Origin: Cytophagales bacterium
GTDB lineage: Bacteria > Bacteroidota > Bacteroidia > Cytophagales > Amoebophilaceae
Direction of reading: 5' to 3'
DNA length: 6,553 nucleotides
NCBI GenBank assembly: GCA_022360235.1
Contig: JAKSDE010000393.1
Span: 1 to 6,553, forward strand
Shown: positions 1 to 6,313 of the stretch, piece by piece
How the letters are laid out: each line of letters opens with the position of its first letter
How positions within the stretch are numbered: position 1 is the stretch's first letter
The notes under the pieces: generated by a model
Seen by the model: only the letters and a program-made list of their open reading frames with translations
The model's database searches: none
Told to the model about the DNA's origin: nothing
Program-made: the position numbers and the translations under genes

Positions 1-132
1 ACTCTGGTTGGGCTTTACTGGAGGCTTCGTCCCAAACAGTTGCCCGTTTCGCACCGTCCAGTTGACAATAGGGCATAGACGCGGCCCTATCTGGTTATAT
101 GAGCGCTCTCCTGATGGCGCCTCGTGTCGCAC
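1..132 (-). mobile_element. Group II intron 5' region, runs off the left edge
   Basis: Read on the minus strand, this stretch begins GTGCGACACGAGGCG, which fits the GUGYG 5' end of bacterial group II introns, and it continues as GC-rich, strongly foldable sequence like domain I. A 7-bp perfect hairpin is formed by 68-74 and 84-90 (ATAGGGC/GCCCTAT, 9-nt loop), extended outward by CCAG 58-61 with CTGG 91-94. The rest of the intron would lie beyond position 1, so whether it is intact or carries a reverse transcriptase cannot be told. No reading frame is expected in this part. The intron assignment is by pattern only; another structured RNA is possible. Confidence 0.5.
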
Positions 133-164
133 GAGTACTTAAGCGTGACACATCGTGTCGCACG
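122..164. repeat. 12-bp direct repeat pair at the intron 5' end
   Basis: The 12-mer TCGTGTCGCACG occurs at 122-133 and again at 153-164. On the minus strand each copy contains GTGCGACACGA, the putative intron 5' terminus. Both copies sit in hairpins: CTCGTG/CACGAG at 121-135 with a 3-nt loop, and GTGACAC/GTGTCGC at about 145-161 with one G-U pair. The outer copy could be a stub left by a second or earlier intron insertion, or simply flanking sequence that resembles the intron start. Confidence 0.55.
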
Positions 165-225
165 TTTACGGCTATGTAAGCGCTTCTAAGGAGTTCGAAG
201 CGACGTTTCTCTTCTTCGTTAGCGC
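165..225. other. Short spacer with hairpin
   Basis: This lies upstream (minus-strand sense) of the putative intron start. It holds the inverted repeat CGCTTC/GAAGCG around 181-202, with a 10-nt loop. There is no T-run and no reading frame of note. It may be the flanking sequence into which the intron inserted. Confidence 0.3.
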
Positions 226-279
226 GGGTAAACAATCACTGAATTGAAGTAATTCCTGCCTAGTTTTCTACAGCCCCCT
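226..279. mobile_element. Insertion-sequence end remnant (copy 1)
   Basis: About 90% identical over its first 50 bases to 1216-1269 in the same orientation. It ends in TTTTCTACAGCCCC, the same terminal repeat seen at 1254-1268, 3818-3829 and 6494-6507. Only one end of the element is left here; similarity to the other copy stops at 226. Directly after it the orphan frame to 471 becomes gene-like, so this element may have truncated that gene. Confidence 0.6.
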
Positions 280-471
280 ATAAAAAATCAACAAGTACTT
301 ATTGATTTTACTTTGGAAGGAGCGAGCGGTAATATTTCTAGAGAAAAAATTGTTGGCTGGTTGAATGATAATACTGAGGAAACGCACTACAATACTTCAG
401 GCGTTAATAGAGAAAGAGTGTTAATGCAACAAATAATAATGGGAAAAGCCAGTAGATATAGCCAAGGTTAA
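253..471 (+). pseudogene. Orphan open frame, probable 3' stump of a gene
   Basis: The frame is open from 253 to a TAA at 469-471. It has no credible start codon near its beginning: the only ATG codons are close to the end, and the first 27 bases lie inside the insertion-sequence remnant. From about 280 it encodes roughly 63 residues that look like ordinary soluble protein, including REKIVGWLND and ending MGKASRYSQG. I do not recognise the family. The best reading is the C-terminal end of a gene whose front was lost to mobile-element insertion or deletion. A chance open frame is the alternative. Confidence 0.4.
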
Positions 472-540
472 TGCCACCAGGGATACTTAGAGTAATTTAT
501 AAAGAATATCTTAGCTTTGTACTCATAGGCAAATTCTTCT

Positions 541-655
541 ATAGCGAGTAGGGAAAGTTGAATAAGATGCTATAACCAGAAATAGTGGGAGAGGTATCGA
601 AGGCCAGCGGGTGGTGGATAGGTCCGTAGTAGCGATGAAGCGGGGTGAAGACAAG
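541..655 (+). mobile_element. Group II intron scrap with start of reverse-transcriptase frame
   Basis: Bases 597-646 match the reverse complement of 3272-3321 at about 80% identity, so the two intron pieces support each other. One frame reads RSVVAMKRGEDK then stops. It resembles the VVxMKRGNARGAKG region just inside the reading frame of many group II intron reverse transcriptases, but similarity is lost after MKRG, where GEDK replaces GNAR. No reverse-transcriptase catalytic region, domain V or domain VI is seen. The piece ends only about 15-20 bases before the next gene, so that gene's upstream region is intron debris. Confidence 0.6.
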
Positions 656-669
656 TAAAAAAGTAACGG

Positions 670-1035
670 ATGCTTAAAAAAGATTTAACCCTAGAAAGAA
701 AATGGAATCAACTACTTGCCCAGCTTGAAAAGGTCATTGGTAAAAGGCCACGTGATCTTTATGCTGTATTATTCTTGATAGGCATACAAGAACTGGGGCA
801 AGGCGTAAAAAGATTTACGAAAGAACAAAAACAAGATTTAATACACATTGCTCTATGTAAAACGTTAAGTTTATCTAAACTTTATGAATTAGAAGGGGTT
901 GACGAGGATAACTGGCCTCATTGGAAATTGGTAAAAAAATTACCGCACGTTGACCTGCTAGAACAAGAAAAGCTAATCAAAATGCATATTATCGAATATT
1001 TTGAAAGAGAAGTAGCACTGAATATGACTGATTAG
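670..1035 (+). CDS. Conserved Bacteroidetes-type protein of unknown function
   Basis: A 121-residue soluble protein with no signal peptide or membrane segment. It looks mostly helical and charged, with about residues 7-22 likely forming a first helix. Notable segments are IGKRPRDLYAVLFLIGIQELGQG (23-45, shown here in one piece only to place it), KEQKQDLIHIALC (51-63), LEGVDEDNWPHWK (74-86) and LPHVDLLEQEKLIK (91-104). From memory this matches a short, well-conserved family in Bacteroidetes that has no assigned function; that is recollection, not a search. The reading frame is intact and its hydrophobic spacing is regular, which argues for a real gene. ATG at 670 is the first start, with stops in the intron debris just upstream, and no Shine-Dalgarno sequence is visible. 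It stands alone between mobile-element remnants, so context gives no clue to its job. Confidence 0.8.
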   Translation: MLKKDLTLERKWNQLLAQLEKVIGKRPRDLYAVLFLIGIQELGQGVKRFTKEQKQDLIHIALCKTLSLSKLYELEGVDEDNWPHWKLVKKLPHVDLLEQEKLIKMHIIEYFEREVALNMTD

Positions 1036-1085
1036 CACAAGTTGCGGCTATCTAGTCGACCCTTCATAACGCTCGATGGTTCTAT

Positions 1086-1109
1086 TTTTGATGCGTTTTG
1101 CAGCAGGTT
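1086..1109. repeat. Insertion-sequence end-like repeat (copy 1)
   Basis: The sequence TTTGATGCGTTTTGCARCAGG is shared almost exactly with 2842-2866, with one purine difference. The GTTTTGCAA core resembles the ends of IS5-type elements. No partner end is recognisable to its left, so it is a solo remnant lying just downstream of the 670-1035 gene. Confidence 0.45.
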
Positions 1110-1134
1110 AAGTGCTTAGTTCCGAGTTTCGATA

Positions 1135-1268
1135 GGGGACTGTAGAAAACACACCTTTCCCACTCAAAAAGTTGCTCGATATACCTCCTGGAGCACTGTA
1201 TTTGAATATTAAGAGGGGTAAACAATGACTGAATTGAAGCAATTTCTGCCTCGTTTTCTACAGCTCCT
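1135..1268. mobile_element. 134-bp element with GGGGACTGTAGAAAA terminal inverted repeats
   Basis: The left end GGGGACTGTAGAAAA (1135-1149) and right end TTTTCTACAGCTCCT (1254-1268) form an imperfect inverted repeat. Its size and lack of a complete gene fit a MITE or an internally deleted insertion sequence. The right 54 bases match 226-279. The minus strand is open across it, but no known protein is recognised there. A 2-4 bp target duplication cannot be assigned with confidence. Confidence 0.55.
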
Positions 1269-1514
1269 CTGAACGCCATTTTTCAAAGGCGGATCTATAA
1301 TATTGAATGGACAAACCAAGGAGCGTTGGCCGGCCTGGTTGTTGAAGAAGGCAACTTCTATGGATTTTCCAAGCTTTTGCGTATATTTTTTGCAAGGTTT
1401 TGTAGTGCCATCAAGGTTTTTCTTGCAAATATTGCTACGTATACATGATTTTTTGTGAACTAAGATAGTCATTTTACATATAAAACACAGTATTTGCTAC
1501 TTGTTAAGGGGCGA
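1264..1514 (-). pseudogene. Decayed insertion sequence with transposase-like fragments
   Basis: Bases 1384-1514 read on the minus strand match 6314-6443 on the plus strand: both contain CCCCTTAACAAGTA, then an ATG (complement of 1470-1472 here) starting MTIL, then SCI, SN and KKNL. The minus frame from 1472 stays open for 87 codons but its sequence drifts away from anything protein-like. A second minus frame ends AFEKWRSEEL and then TAG, with the stop lying inside the CTGTAG of the adjoining terminal repeat. This suggests a transposase C-terminus cut short. The family cannot be named from these pieces. Because both copies carry the same start, it is a repeated element, not a unique gene. Confidence 0.5.
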
Positions 1515-1793
1515 CTAATTATTGATCATTGATTAAATGATGCGTCTTTCTTTAGAAGTGAAAATACTATAACCTTGCCTTTTAGCTTTGTACATTTTTA
1601 GCTGAAAGAATTGTAAATATTTAAAGAGAATTCGTATTATTGTAACCTTAATTTTTATTTTTCGTTTTTATATTAGAATACAATTTTAGTTTGACTTCGT
1701 ATAAGTTTCTATTCTCTGCTTTTATTGTATAGCTTTACATACGGAATTTATAATGAAATATAGTTTCTCTCATACATAAACATAGTAAAAATA
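1515..1793. other. AT-rich spacer upstream of the AraC gene
   Basis: Strongly AT-rich, with no gene, tRNA or clear repeat. A mini-frame from ATG 1753 (MKYSFSHT then stop) is too short to support. The promoter of the 1794 gene should lie here. TATAGTTTC at about 1759-1767 is a poor match to the Bacteroidetes -7 TAnnTTTG element, and the TTTACA near 1734 is a possible upstream element with loose spacing. Neither is strong enough to call. Confidence 0.4.
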
Positions 1794-2720
1794 ATGGAAG
1801 ATTACAACAAAATTATCGAATCACTAAACGTTAGATTTATCAAGGCAAAAAACATTAAAATTCTCCAGTCTTTAAGAATTATGAATTTTTATGATGTTGA
1901 GAATACTTTTATTGCGCTCAACAAGGGTAGGATACATTATACCATAGGAGATAAGCAAAGTGTAGTAAAACCAGGAGATATCCTATTTATACCAGGGGGT
2001 AAACTTACTTCTATCACCTATGGAAGTGAAGAGCCTGTGAACTTAACCAATGAATATTTTATGAATAACCGTTGGAAATACTTCCAACCCATTTTAGAGC
2101 CAAAGCCTGATGCATCCTTTGATAACTTTAGCTACATTACTTTAGAGGCCAAAGTTTTTAACTCTGTAAACTTTTTCTCTTCCTTAGATATTCCACCTTT
2201 TGTCATTGAAGATAATGACAAGCTGAGAGGTATTTTCAGAGAAATATTAGCTGAAAATAATTCCGATAAACCAGGTGGTGATGAAGTGATAAAGCTTAAT
2301 ACACTCTATTTAGTTATCGAAGTTATTCGACACATCATGGCTAGAAAGCTGTTTGTGGAACAACTTGCTACAAATATTACCTATTTTAAAGATCCCAGGC
2401 TGATTGACATCTTCAGTTACATTAAAGAAAACTTAGGAGGCACGCTGTCAAACAAAGTTCTCGCTTCTATCGCTAGGGTTTCTGAAGACTATGTAGGGCA
2501 GTACTTTAAGGTACTCACAGGAATCAACCCTCAAGACTATATCGAATATCAACGCATGGAGGAGGCGGTCAGGTTACTCAGAACCACCAAAAAGAGTATT
2601 TATCAAATCGGAAAAGAAGTAGGATTCAAGGATACAGCTTACTTCTGTAGGCGATTCAAAATGATGTTTGGTATTCCTGCAGGAAAAATGCGAAGAAGAG
2701 AGTCACTGATGGACATTTAA
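1794..2720 (+). CDS. AraC-family transcriptional regulator with cupin sensor domain
   Basis: A 308-residue cytoplasmic DNA-binding regulator. Residues about 35-75 resemble the AraC-type cupin arm: GRIHYTIGDKQSVVKPGDILFIPGG shows the G-x-hydrophobic run, the PGD turn and the IP(G)G end usual in ligand-binding beta-barrels. Residues about 200-302 form the paired helix-turn-helix domain. The first helix pair lies around LSNKVLASIARVSEDYVGQYF (218-238) and the second around IYQIGKEVGFKDTAYFCRRF (269-288), followed by FGIPAGKMRR. The signature VGF-D-YF-RRFK-FG-P is intact, and the length is normal for the family. ATG at 1794 is preceded by A-rich sequence without a Shine-Dalgarno, as is common in Bacteroidetes. 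The gene is solitary, so its ligand and targets are unknown; AraC proteins often control neighbours, but here the neighbours are mobile debris. It is distinctly more AT-rich than the E1 gene. Confidence 0.92.
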   Translation: MEDYNKIIESLNVRFIKAKNIKILQSLRIMNFYDVENTFIALNKGRIHYTIGDKQSVVKPGDILFIPGGKLTSITYGSEEPVNLTNEYFMNNRWKYFQPILEPKPDASFDNFSYITLEAKVFNSVNFFSSLDIPPFVIEDNDKLRGIFREILAENNSDKPGGDEVIKLNTLYLVIEVIRHIMARKLFVEQLATNITYFKDPRLIDIFSYIKENLGGTLSNKVLASIARVSEDYVGQYFKVLTGINPQDYIEYQRMEEAVRLLRTTKKSIYQIGKEVGFKDTAYFCRRFKMMFGIPAGKMRRRESLMDI

Positions 2721-2740
2721 AAGCTTGAGGCAAGTAGCCA

Positions 2741-2764
2741 GGGGAGTTGTGCCCTAAGCTCCCC
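2741..2764 (+). terminator. Possible terminator hairpin after the AraC gene
   Basis: GGGGAGTT (2741-2748) pairs with AGCTCCCC (2757-2764), 8 bp with one G-U pair and an 8-nt loop, about 20 bases after the AraC stop codon. No T-run follows, so it is not a classic intrinsic terminator. It may be a 3'-end stabilising hairpin or part of mobile-element debris. Confidence 0.4.
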
Positions 2765-2786
2765 ACACGTGGGAGTGTTAACATTA

Positions 2787-2868
2787 AGAGATCTTTGCAA
2801 AACCTAGGGTACCTCCCTTCTTTATAGGCTATAGAAGCGGATTTTGATGCGTTTTGCAACAGGCTACT
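2787..2868. mobile_element. Possible small IS5-like inverted-repeat element
   Basis: The left end AGATCTTTGCAAAACCTA and the right end GCGTTTTGCAACAGGCTA share the inverted core TTGCAAAAC/GTTTTGCAA. The right end repeats the sequence at 1086-1109. The left end resembles the GAGACCTTTGCAAAA type of terminal repeat known from IS5-family elements. There is no gene between the ends, so a MITE-like deletion derivative is the simplest reading; the two ends coming from separate events is the alternative. Confidence 0.35.
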
Positions 2869-3093
2869 TATGTGTTTTGAAAGCAACATCATAACTAGGG
2901 TAGGGTAGAGCAATGGCGCGGTGGTTAAGTGAGGATGATTTACCTTTCCTTAACTCCGTTTCCATCGCCCCCCGCCTCAAACGCAGCTTGTGGTTTTCCC
3001 ACACCACGCTTACCTGCTAACTTCTTACCAAAGTTTAGGGGACCTATCTTCTTGGCCGACTTTCGAGAGGGGGGAGTACCTCGCGGGCAAAAC

Positions 3094-3321
3094 CTATCTT
3101 TGGTACTGCCCGCCTCTACTCCATCTGCCCAAGCCGAAATATTCACCCTTCCCTTTGGGGTATAGCTTTCTTCTCAGGTCTTGTAAATTCAGGGATGGTT
3201 TTATCACCCCATCCTTATCCCGTTTTGTTGAAAGAATATTAATAGTAGGGCTCCTTGGCTCCACGAGCGTTACCTCGCTTCATCACTACTACGCGCCCAT
3301 CCGTCACCCTCTCACCTTCGA
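3094..3321 (-). pseudogene. Group II intron reverse transcriptase N-terminal remnant, frameshifted
   Basis: The first minus-strand frame reads VVVMKRGNARGAKEPYY and stops at the complement of 3239-3241. Shifting frame at about 3243 gives INILSTKRDKDG and then IKPSLNLQDLRRKLY, stopping at the complement of 3094-3096. LNLQDLRRKLY with the preceding MKRGNARGAKEP block is the conserved N-terminal lead of group II intron-encoded proteins, upstream of the reverse-transcriptase fingers. After KLY the expected KAKAE-WRFWGLYVH-type continuation is not kept. The frameshift, premature stops and missing catalytic domains make it a pseudogene. Confidence 0.65.
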
Positions 3322-3449
3322 TTCATTTCCCGATTCGCCGTTATAGAACCTACCTGGCTCCAGCGTATTTCTCGCTGGGGTGAGCAGGGCTTCTCCAGTG
3401 GCTTAGTAGCTCCTAGAGTATCATGTCGTCACTACCACCCCGCCGAAGT

Positions 3450-3482
3450 GTTCCTACGCATCGGTCCATTTTTCGTAGGAAC
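3450..3482 (-). other. 9-bp perfect hairpin inside the group II intron
   Basis: GTTCCTACG at 3450-3458 and CGTAGGAAC at 3474-3482 are perfect inverted repeats with a 15-nt loop. On the intron-sense strand the loop is purine-rich. It is a likely domain I stem-loop of the kind that carries exon-binding sequences. It has survived intact although the intron-encoded protein is broken. Confidence 0.5.
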
Positions 3483-3730
3483 ATGTTGTCTTCACCCCCG
3501 AGCCGCGGGCTCGACCTTCGAGGCTATAGTTTTCGAGGCCCCCTATGTGTTCGTTTTCCCTACGACCTCATACTTCGCCTCACCCTAAAGATGAGTTTGT
3601 CGGTAGGCTTCAACCTCTTGATTTCTGGCCATGCTGCTACCCAAGCTACAAGTTTTGGACTTTTAACCTGGCAGGTCTATCTCCTGCTGAAAATACCAGC
3701 CTTTGCTGGACACACAACTAGGAACTAAGG

Positions 3731-3831
3731 TTGGGGCTGTAGAATCTTAAAGAATTCTACCAAATTATAGGCCTGTATTGGCTTTAAAAGGAGATTTTTA
3801 GAAAAATTAGGGAAGCTTTCTACAGTCCCAA
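3731..3831. mobile_element. 101-bp MITE with near-perfect terminal inverted repeats
   Basis: The left end TTGGGGCTGTAGAA (3731-3744) and right end TTCTACAGTCCCAA (3818-3831) match as inverted repeats at 13 of 14 positions. The interior is AT-rich and non-coding. The terminal repeats are the same family as those at 226-279, 1135-1268 and 6494-6507, which suggests mobilisation by one parent transposase. It lies between the E1 gene's 3' end and the group II intron 5' end, and its self-complementary ends may also act as a transcription stop for the E1 gene. Confidence 0.7.
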
Positions 3832-3858
3832 GGTTAGTTTTGTCATGCGGAATGTAGG

Positions 3859-6294
3859 CTATAGCGTTATTCTTTGACAATCTTCATGCGTATCAATAGG
3901 GAGATACTTCTTAGGCGCATACTCTGACATCAATGTGTAAATCTTGTCGAAGACATCCTCTACATTGGGCTTAGAAATATAGTTACCATCATCAGCATAG
4001 GCAGGGCGATGCGCTTGGCTGGTAATAGTAACAGGCATTGAGTCTAGATAATAATAAGCTTTTTGCTCTTCTAGCACTTTTTGCATCATGTACGCAGTAG
4101 TACCGCCGGGTACATCTTCATCGGCAAAAACTACCCGATTAGTTTTCTTTAAAGAGGCTACAATTTTGTGATGAACATCAAAGGGGAGCAGTGTCTGTAC
4201 ATCGATTACTTCGCAAGAGATGCCTACTTCTTCTAAGGCTGTAGTAGCTTCCATGACGATACGGCACATGGCTCCGTATGTCACTATCGTCACATCAGTT
4301 CCTTCTTTTAAGATAACCGGGGTACCTAGCGGTACAGTAAAGGAAGCAATATTTTCTGGGATTTGTTCTTTCAATCGGTAGCCATTTAAGCACTCAATGA
4401 TCAGAGCTGGGTCGTCTGATTGTAACATCGTATTGTAGAGGCCGGCTGCTTGCGTCATGTTCCTAGGCACGAGCACATAGATGCCTCGGACGTTATGAAT
4501 AATGCCAGCTAGGTACGAGCCTGCATGCCATATTCCCTCTAGGCGGTGTCCTCGGGTACGAATGATGAGGGGTGCTTTTTGCCCACCTTTGGTACGATAG
4601 CGCAAGGTAGCTAGGTCATCGCCCATGATTTGTAGGGCATAAGGTAAGTAGTCGAGGTATTGTATCTCAACAATAGGCCGTAAGCCTCGCATAGCTGCAC
4701 CAATCCCTTGCCCCACAATGGTGCATTCTCGAACGCCTGTGTCTGTCACGCGTAGGATGCCATGTTTTTGCTGTAGACCAGCAAAAGCCTGGTTCACATC
4801 GCCGATTTTGCCTATATCTTCGCCAATGGCAAAAACACGGGGATCTCTTTGTAGCATGGCGTCAAAACAGCGCTGCAACACTTCTCTTCCATCTACCCAT
4901 TGGGCGTCTTGCTTAATGATGGGATCGACTACAGGTACTTTTAATGCCGCCTCTTTTGACTCGCTATACAAGTGCGTACTAAAGCGTTCTTCATTTTCTT
5001 TTAAAGTTTTCTTCATCCAAGCGATGAGGGCTTTTTTAGCAGGTAGGTATTCATTTCTTAAGTGGCGTAAGGCTTGCTTGGTGGCCCTCATGGCATGCAG
5101 TTTGGTAGGATGATGTATCTCCTTAAGTTCTTTGATAATTGCTTCAATGTGGTTACTCGCTTGGCTCTTGGTGGCTAGTTCTTTGAGGAGTTGCATAGCC
5201 TCTTGTTGATCTTTTTTGACGTCGTCCATGAAAGCTTTCCAAGCTGCATTTTTTTGTCTTTTGACTTCTACCCGGGCTTCTTGTTCGATAGTATCTAACT
5301 GTACAGCTGTAGCTATATTGTTCTCCAGCAACCACTCCCGCATTTTTTTGTTACAGTCATAGGCTGCTTCCCAGGCTAGTCGCTCCTTGGATTTGTAACG
5401 TTCATGCGATCCAGAGGTAGAGTGCCCTTGGGGCTGCGTCATCTCTTTTACATGGATGAGTACAGGGATATGTTCTTCCCGACAAATTTTTTCTGCTTGT
5501 TGATACGTTTCACATAAGGCGGGATAATCCCAGCCTTTAACGGTAAAGATTTCATAGCCTGGCTCATCAGCTGTTCGCTGAAAGCCAGCCAGGGCTTTGG
5601 AAATGTCTTGCTTGGTCGTATGGTATTCTTTGGGCACGGAAATGCCATAGTCGTCGTCCCATACAGCGACAAGCATAGGTACTTGTAGGACCCCGGCGGC
5701 GTTGATGGTCTCAAAAAACATTCCTTCTGAGGTAGCGGCATTGCCGATGGTGCCAAAGGCCACTTCATTCCCTTGATTGGAGAAATCTGTCAAGTCTTGT
5801 AAAAGCTTATTCTCTTTATATAGTTTAGACGCATAGGCTAATCCTAGCAGGCGAGGCATCTGCGAAGCATTGGCAGAGATGTCAGAAGTGGAATTCTTAA
5901 GGTGCACGAGCTTTTTCCACTGGCCATTATCATCGAGCATGCGAGTTCCAAAATGGCTGTTCATCATTCTGCCTGCTGAGGAAGGTTCGACCTTTACGTC
6001 TGCATGTGCATAGAGTTGCGCAAAATATTGCTGAATGGTGAGTTCACCAATGGCCATCATAAAGGTTTGATCTCTATAGTAGCCTGAACGGAAATCACCT
6101 TTTTGAAATACTTTTGCCATAGCGAGTTGCGCTACTTCTTTGCCATCGCCAAAGATGCCAAATTTCGCTTTACCCATGAATACTTCTTTACGGGCTAGCA
6201 GACTCGCCGCTCGGCTTTCACAAGCAAGACGGTAGTCGCAGAGTATTTCTTTTTGACTTAGCTTAAGCTGTTTTGGGATATGCGATTTGTTCAA
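3859..6294 (-). CDS. Fused 2-oxoacid dehydrogenase E1 (alpha-beta) subunit
   Basis: This 811-residue chain is the thiamine-diphosphate decarboxylase (E1) of a pyruvate or branched-chain 2-oxoacid dehydrogenase complex, acting in the cytoplasm with E2 and E3 encoded elsewhere. The E1alpha half spans about 17-330: GKAKFGIFGDGKEVAQ (41-56), cofactor site IGNAATSEGMFFETINAAG (183-201) with WDDDYGIS (212-219), and the catalytic-loop histidine in GHSTSGSHERY (290-300, His291). A charged helical linker fills about 330-455. The E1beta half runs about 465-800: GEDIGKIGDVNQAF (491-504), Glu523 in DTGVREC, His590 in GIWHAGS, and LDEDVPGG-like ADEDVPGGTTAYM (724-736). The length fits fused Bacteroidetes enzymes. 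The start is TTG (complement of 6292-6294), with an in-frame TAA two codons upstream; the first ATG is residue 40, inside conserved sequence, so the true start must be before it. Asn185 and Asp214 replace the usual Asp and Asn metal ligands. Substrate preference cannot be read from the sequence. Confidence 0.93.
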   Translation of the reverse strand: MNKSHIPKQLKLSQKEILCDYRLACESRAASLLARKEVFMGKAKFGIFGDGKEVAQLAMAKVFQKGDFRSGYYRDQTFMMAIGELTIQQYFAQLYAHADVKVEPSSAGRMMNSHFGTRMLDDNGQWKKLVHLKNSTSDISANASQMPRLLGLAYASKLYKENKLLQDLTDFSNQGNEVAFGTIGNAATSEGMFFETINAAGVLQVPMLVAVWDDDYGISVPKEYHTTKQDISKALAGFQRTADEPGYEIFTVKGWDYPALCETYQQAEKICREEHIPVLIHVKEMTQPQGHSTSGSHERYKSKERLAWEAAYDCNKKMREWLLENNIATAVQLDTIEQEARVEVKRQKNAAWKAFMDDVKKDQQEAMQLLKELATKSQASNHIEAIIKELKEIHHPTKLHAMRATKQALRHLRNEYLPAKKALIAWMKKTLKENEERFSTHLYSESKEAALKVPVVDPIIKQDAQWVDGREVLQRCFDAMLQRDPRVFAIGEDIGKIGDVNQAFAGLQQKHGILRVTDTGVRECTIVGQGIGAAMRGLRPIVEIQYLDYLPYALQIMGDDLATLRYRTKGGQKAPLIIRTRGHRLEGIWHAGSYLAGIIHNVRGIYVLVPRNMTQAAGLYNTMLQSDDPALIIECLNGYRLKEQIPENIASFTVPLGTPVILKEGTDVTIVTYGAMCRIVMEATTALEEVGISCEVIDVQTLLPFDVHHKIVASLKKTNRVVFADEDVPGGTTAYMMQKVLEEQKAYYYLDSMPVTITSQAHRPAYADDGNYISKPNVEDVFDKIYTLMSEYAPKKYLPIDTHEDCQRITL

Positions 6295-6300
6295 TATTTA
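6292..6300 (-). promoter_or_regulatory. TTG start region of the E1 gene
   Basis: On the minus strand the order is TAA-ATA-TTG-AAC-AAA. The in-frame stop blocks any start further upstream, and no ATG precedes codon 40. Homology to the E1alpha family begins around residue 17, so TTG is the only standard start that keeps the whole domain. There is no Shine-Dalgarno sequence before it. Confidence 0.6.
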
Positions 6301-6313
6301 AAATTCTTTAATT

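Larger units (their letters stand above)
2940..3715 (-). mobile_element. Degenerate group II intron
   Basis: On the minus strand the 5' end GTGTGTCCAGC starts at 3715, matching the GUGYG rule for group II introns. It is followed by GC-rich structured sequence: hairpins CCAGC/GCTGG (3696-3709), CGAGCC/GGCTCG (about 3499-3514), GTTCCTACG/CGTAGGAAC (3450-3482) and CCAGCG/CGCTGG (3360-3378). The beginning of an intron reverse transcriptase follows at about 3321-3094, and it is frameshifted. The catalytic YADD region, a maturase domain and a domain V hairpin were not found, so the intron is dead. The 2940-3090 part remains GC-rich and intron-like but its place in the intron is unclear, and the 3' boundary is an estimate. 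Confidence 0.65.

Noticed and set aside
1684..1793. Candidate promoter elements (TTTACA, TATAGTTTC) upstream of the AraC gene
   Set aside because: Spacing and match to the Bacteroidetes TTTG/TAnnTTTG pattern are poor, and AT-rich sequence gives such hits by chance.
2912..2935. tRNA-like GGCGCGGTGGTTAAGTGAGG
   Set aside because: It resembles a tRNA D-arm, but no matching acceptor, anticodon or T-arm follows.
2929..3728. Several plus-strand open frames of 78-118 codons
   Set aside because: They are antisense to the GC-rich structured intron, have odd Pro/Ser/Arg-rich composition, and match no known pattern.
4718..5113. 131-codon plus-strand open frame
   Set aside because: It lies wholly antisense to the E1 gene, whose protein is clearly conserved there; the frame is a shadow.
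5448..5768. 106-codon minus-strand open frame in another frame of the E1 gene
   Set aside because: It overlaps the E1alpha cofactor region in a different frame and has no independent protein-like features.
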